Of a stretch of 64,000 nucleotides of DNA, positions 55,201 to 61,200 are shown one piece after another. Location of the stretch: positions 2,519,373 through 2,583,372 of the forward strand of contig CAJINV010000009.1 of assembly GCA_905178155.1 (NCBI GenBank), given 5' to 3'. The notes under the pieces were generated by a model. The model did not search any database. It worked only from the letters and a program-made list of their open reading frames with translations, and was not told the origin of the DNA. Numbering within the stretch: position 1 is the first letter of the stretch; each line of letters begins with the position of its first letter. This stretch comes from Amoebophrya sp. A120. Taxonomy: Eukaryota; Sar; Dinophyceae; Syndiniales; Amoebophryaceae. Made by a program: the position numbers and the translations under genes.

Positions 55201-58200
55201 TTGAACTTTTCGTCGGTGTGTAGCTTGTCGATTACTACTAAAACTCCCTTCGCTTGCGATAACTTTTCGGCACAAAACTTTTTCCAGATTGCGTCTTCTC
55301 TGATGTTCGACGCTACTAAACCGTACTTGCTTTCTGCACTGTCTGTCCACACCCCCTTCAGCAGTGGCGCTGCAGCTAAGATGGCCGCGTAACTAAACTT
55401 CTCGACCAACAAGAACGCGTTGGCTCTGCTTGAGATCTGCGGGCTCCTGTCGCCGTCACTCCTGTTCGGCGCCCAGTCGTCCTTGACCTGGGAGGGAGAG
55501 AGGAAATAATGTATGCTGCAGGTTTGTGGTGCAGTGCTGTATGTCTGTCATGCTCGTGCTGTGTGCACTTGGCTATTGCTCAATGTATTCTTGACTTAAC
55601 AAAGGGGGTTACCTTTTCTAACATCCTCCTCAGCTCTGTCAGCTCTTGCGGCGATTTTACCCCGATTCTATTGCACAGGTGGGAATCGTCAGCCGCTGCC
55701 CCTCTTGTGATCTGCAGCAGCGTCTTCATTACTCTGTCCTTGTCCACGAAGGATTTTGGCCAATTGAAATTGGCTTTGCTCGGCTCTAGCTTACATCCGT
55801 TCGGGTGATCCTTCAGCATGTCGCGCCATCTCTCTTTTCGCAATCTACCCTGCTGTCCAATTATCGTCACGTCGAAGACAAAATCCTTGGCTTTTTCTCT
55901 TCCGGCTTCAACTACTGTTTTGAAAGGCAACAGCACAGCTTTCGTCGTGCACGCAAAGTGTCTGTCGTTCTGGGGGCGGACTGATAAGAAATTTTTTGAA
56001 GAATGATATCAAAGGGTCTGTATCATTGTTTTCATGACAATGTGCATAACTCATCATCAGAAAAACAGAAGAGAAAGGAAAAGCACGGTCTTCTAGTTCG
56101 CCTTCTTCCATCGCTGCTAAGCCTTTTACTAGCGTGACTTCGACTTCGTGTTTTGCTTGCACAAAGTCAATCGGGTTCAGGTCTCCTTTTGGGTCTAGAG
56201 CCGTGTACTTCCTGACGTTGTGCGGGATCGCATTTTGCTCGTCGAAAGGGACATCGTAAGCGGTCGGGTCTCCTTCCATTATGTAGTGGTATGCGACTTC
56301 CATTTGCTGCTCTGTGACTACTGCTTTTTTGGCGTCCTCTTCTGTTTTGGCGAAAAGTAAATCAAGAGCTGACACCATGGTGTTTTGGTTCTGTGCTTGC
56401 CTTGGGTATGCGTGCTGCTTTTTCTGCTTTTTCCCCAACACCATGTTGCTCGGGTATGTTGCTTTGTTGCTGTCGTCACTGTCGCTGCTATCGCTACTGC
56501 TATCGTTGCCGACAGCTACGCCATTTTTCTTGCTTTTGCTGCTAAACTGACTGAAGAAGTTTTTGTGTGCACTGGAGGAGCTAACTTGTGCTGCTCCTGC
56601 TGCCGAGGAAGCTGCTGCTGTATTCGATGATGACGAGGCTGCTGCTCCGAAACCTAGGAAAGACTGTAAGCTTCCTGCGTTCGTTGGGTTGAGAGGGTGT
56701 GCTGGATTGCTTTGTGGGATGTATTGCTGCTGTGCTTTTTTGCTGTTTGGCTGTAACTTGCTCGCCCAGCTTGCTGTTTCTTGCTTTACCTGGCCCTGCA
56801 AAGACTGGTCGGTGCTATCTGGCTGTGCTAGCTGGAACTTTCTCCTGATGCTACCGGAGAAGTCTAGCTGTAATGCTGATTTCTTCGGGGCTGATATGGA
56901 CTTCGACAAGTCTACTTCGGGCTGCTGTGGTGGTACAAATTTCTTGCTCCATGCTGCTGCGAAGTCGGAGAAAGTCGTGTACGCGATCCCTGCCCATGGC
57001 CAGCTCGGTGCAAGGCCGTTCGCTTTGCTGGTTAGGTCGTGAAAGTCATGGACGTTCCACCCGAGCCGCTTTTTGCCGCCCTCCGACGACAAATCCAGCC
57101 CTGCGATTTTGGTGTGCCCCAGGTTGAGGATTTCTTGTATGGCGTCCGGCAGTAGCTCGGTGAAGCGGTCCCTTCCGTAAATGTCCTTGTCCCTCGCTGC
57201 GCTTTCTGGCGCTGTGACCAGAATCTGCGCTCTCATTGTCCTGATATTTGAAGAGAAGGGGGGAATATTAATGCGTGTCGGCTTCGATAAATGTGCTGTC
57301 ATTAGCTGCTTTGCTAACAAAAATAGGCTGTATGCTAAAAATACCAAATCATCTGCTGAATGAGTCCCATCGTTGATCTGGTATTGACGTGCACAAAAAC
57401 GCCGTTTACGTGCTTCGGGAGTTGTGAGATTTTGCCGTCGCACACTTTGTTCACAAAGAGCGAGAAGATTTTCCTGATGTAGGCTGCTAGCTTCACTCCC
57501 GCGTCACCTACTATTGCGCCGAAGGCTTTTGACGGTGAGGCGTAGTCGATTCCGTTCGCTTTACATGCACCTTCCGCCATGGCTTGGATCATCATTGGTC
57601 CGTTGTCGTGCGCATACAGCGACGTCTTGACCAGTGCTGTGCAGATTATATCCGCCATCGCCTGCAGGTTCTGCAAGTCCAGCTCATCTCCCTCATTGAT
57701 GTTGGCTAGTTTTTCTACTATCAGGCGCTGCACCGACTTATTGTTCGGTAGTATGGAGATCCCATCTGCGTACTGGGCTGGGTCGCTGAGAAAAGCTTCC
57801 CAGGCTTGTCCTGCTTTCTCATTGAAGATGGTCGCGTTCTCCATTGAGGTGAACTGCTTTGGAGGCTCGCACTGCGAGACTGCGTCTGTGATGCGAATCG
57901 TACCAATCTGGAAGTCTTTGTTTGCCTCGGTTGCTGAGGTGTCATCCGCCGGCGTAAGCTGCTGATCTGCTCCCCCAGCTAGCTTTTGTTGCTGCTGGTT
58001 TTTGTCTCCCGACATCTTCGATTTTTCTTTATCCTGTGCAATGTTCTTCTTGGACGACGATGCTCCGGCCGGTGGACCGCTTGGCGGTGCGTCCGGAGCG
58101 CCGCTTCCCGGTTTTTGGTCCGGGCCCTGAGAAGACGACGAAGCTGTCATCCTTCACTTACTAAACTCAAAACAACTACACGTAGGTAACTGCCGCTAAG

Positions 58201-61200
58201 GCTTTTTTCATGGAAAGGGTCACATGGGAGTTCCGGGCACGCACGAAAACGCAACTCAAACTGTGATTTCCGGATCTTACACACTGACACTGATAGCTCT
58301 GTATACGATTGCATGTGCTGTTATGTCTGCCTTGTGTGGTGCCGCACCTTCTACGAACGAACTGTCATCTTGCAACTTCCAAAACCAAGAGAAAACGGTC
58401 TACCATGTCTAGACGCTGTGCCGTAGAGAATTCAACATCAAGCTTGAATGAAACAAGCTGGCAGGCTTACGTAGCCGGTGGTGAGGGCTTTGATTTTTGG
58501 TCCGTAGCAACATGTACATCTACATTAAAAGTTTTTCTTGTTTCAAATCAGCTGCGTTTTTGGAATCGAGTATTCACTTTCCATCTAAAATTTCTTCTGC
58601 CGGTGCTGTCAATTTGTATTTGCACCCTTTTTTCATGGATCCATTCACTACGTATGTCAAGAATTCTTTTTCTGTCGTAGACCAGAAAACATTTCCCGAC
58701 TCGTAATAACGCAATCCTGGCCTCGGGATTTCATGCACCGCCACTGGGGAGGTAGTTGTCCGCAAGAAATTTTGAATCAGCGGGTGTATGTTCTGGATAT
58801 CCTTCAGGGTACGGACCTGGGAAATGTATTTTGGTGGTGTGCAATTTCTTTGCATCGCATGCTGGTGTCCATCATGAGTGTGATGTAAATTTTGGCACTC
58901 ATGCCAGACATGGAAGCTAATATGAACTGTACCTCTATTGTGTCTTGTATCATTTTTCCGAAGAAGGCTCTTTCGACTGTTCCGCTGGCCCGGCAGCATT
59001 GAGATAGTATCGCATGTGCTATCATCGTCGATAAAGCATTTGCTCTTTCGGTTTTTGTCAGTACGTGCTCAGCAGGCTTTCCGAGCGCCGACATGATATC
59101 AAACCTGTATGGTGTGTCGAAGTGTATTTGATGGAAGACAGGTATGCATTACTGAAAGCATCTGCCCACAGAAAAGCATCAGGAACTGTGAAAATCATGT
59201 ATGATTCTATACTTTTCTGGTTTTTTCCGGATCAGACCGAAACCGTATCGCTCTATCGTGTCTTGCTCGCGGTTCGTGCTATCGGATGTTGTGTCGATGA
59301 TATCGCTTTCATCATCGCTGGAGACTGCACTCCCTCGAGCTGTAGGCTGCTCGTCCGCTCTGGAGCTGCAGCTTCCCATTGTAGAATCTTACTGGATGGC
59401 GATGCTTCAACAAAAAATAAAAGAAACGGGGTATTTTATAGGCTGTGTTTAGCTGCTAATCGCTATTTTTAACACATACATGCGGCGTCCACTCTCACAC
59501 ATGTACCTAAGCTGAATTGTATGAAAAATTACTTTCCTCCCTTGCTAGAAGAAGAAGAGGATCCGCCTGAGCTGGACGATTGCGCACCGGGCAGTCCGAA
59601 TGCGTACCGCCCTGCTTTTTCATACTTCTTTTTCATATCTTCGTCCATCGTCTTGGAATACATCTTCGCTAGGTTCAAAACCTTTTCTCCTAATTCTTCT
59701 AATTCTTCGTCTTCGTACGCCACGAAGTACGGTTCTTTGGAGAGATGGGTAGTCAATTGGGATGCTAATTCCGTAGTCGTGGTTCCAGTGGCCTGTCCTC
59801 CCATGACCGGGACGAACCCGGAGGTAGTAATGCCATCGGTCCTACGCTTGGTGCACACATACTTGAAGTGCTTAAGTTCCTGGGACATTTGCAATTCTGG
59901 TAGAGCAAGCTTTCCTCGCAAAAAATAAATCTTCGCTGCACACTCGGCACAAAAAGTCATCCAGTTCGGGAAAACAGTTTGCACCATGGCGGGGTTTAAG
60001 TCCACCCACAACTCATCAATCAACTCACTATAAGCCGCGACCTTGGCGCTGAGCGCCGGGATCACTGTGGTGATAGCGAACTGCGCCAAGGATCTGTACA
60101 CATGCAGCAGTTTCTGGCTCTGTCCTTCGGACAGAATCGGAACACGAGTTCCGTCGGTGCCTAAGTGGGAGTTGTGCTTAGAAGTAAGATCATTCATGAA
60201 GATCCCGGCTGCATTAGATCCTAAATCATCTTTGCCACCATTTTTGACCAGGTCCTCAAGCAGGCTCAGGATGCTAGCCCCCTGCTTCCCCACTAAATCA
60301 GCTAAGTTGTCACATTTCCCGACACGCATCGCTTCGCAATTCTTGATAGAAACGTCGTGGCTGATGCCACTCATTTTCCAATCTTGCTTTTGTCAAAGTG
60401 AAACTCGATAACGGCTGAAATGTTAATAAACAAAAACTTACTGCTAGTTGCTGCTAAACTTGCTGTTCTTTCTTATGCTAAGACTAGTTTCTTCGTTAGA
60501 TTTGAGTATCTACGTGGACGCCGCTTCTGTGCTAGGAGGAATCAATCGCTGACTGTTTTTGGGAAATTGCATTTAGTCTGTATCTGACTCAACATCCGCA
60601 TCAATGCTATACTCATCCGCTAGCTGTCCGTCCGGTTTTTCGATTTTTTCCTTTTTGATCCTGGTGTGTAATTCGGAGATTCTCACCCGTGTTCTGAAAG
60701 CTAAATTTGATCTGCCATGACAATAGAAAGTGCACGGCGGGGGTGGGCTGATGTCGTAGTTGAAACTTCTTATGCACGCTTCGTGCATCTGGTGCTGCTC
60801 TACGAAGTGCCTGTTGAAGATCTGTCGTGCTCGTTGCGAGCCGGAGAAGGCATACAAATCCGCCCAGGTGATTGCTCTTTGATCGCAGATGGATGTTTCT
60901 AGCTCTATGTTGTACAGAGATTCTATATCCTCTTCTAACTCTTTGCACAAGCGGTCACTGTGCATGAAAAGTTTGTATCTTGTGTAGTTCCGCTCCGTTT
61001 GGAACTTTGCCTCGTAGGCTTTCAGTCTGTCTCGTTCTCGGGTGAAAGTCAACTTTTGCATCCACAGGATTCCCACTGGGCAGACCATCTTGGGTAGCAC
61101 GAACATCTGCTCCGCTAAACCGTATCTCGCGCTGTACTGCGTGCGCAGGATCACTTCCACTTCGAAGAAAGCCTCTGGCAGACCTGATGAGTCGTTGGCC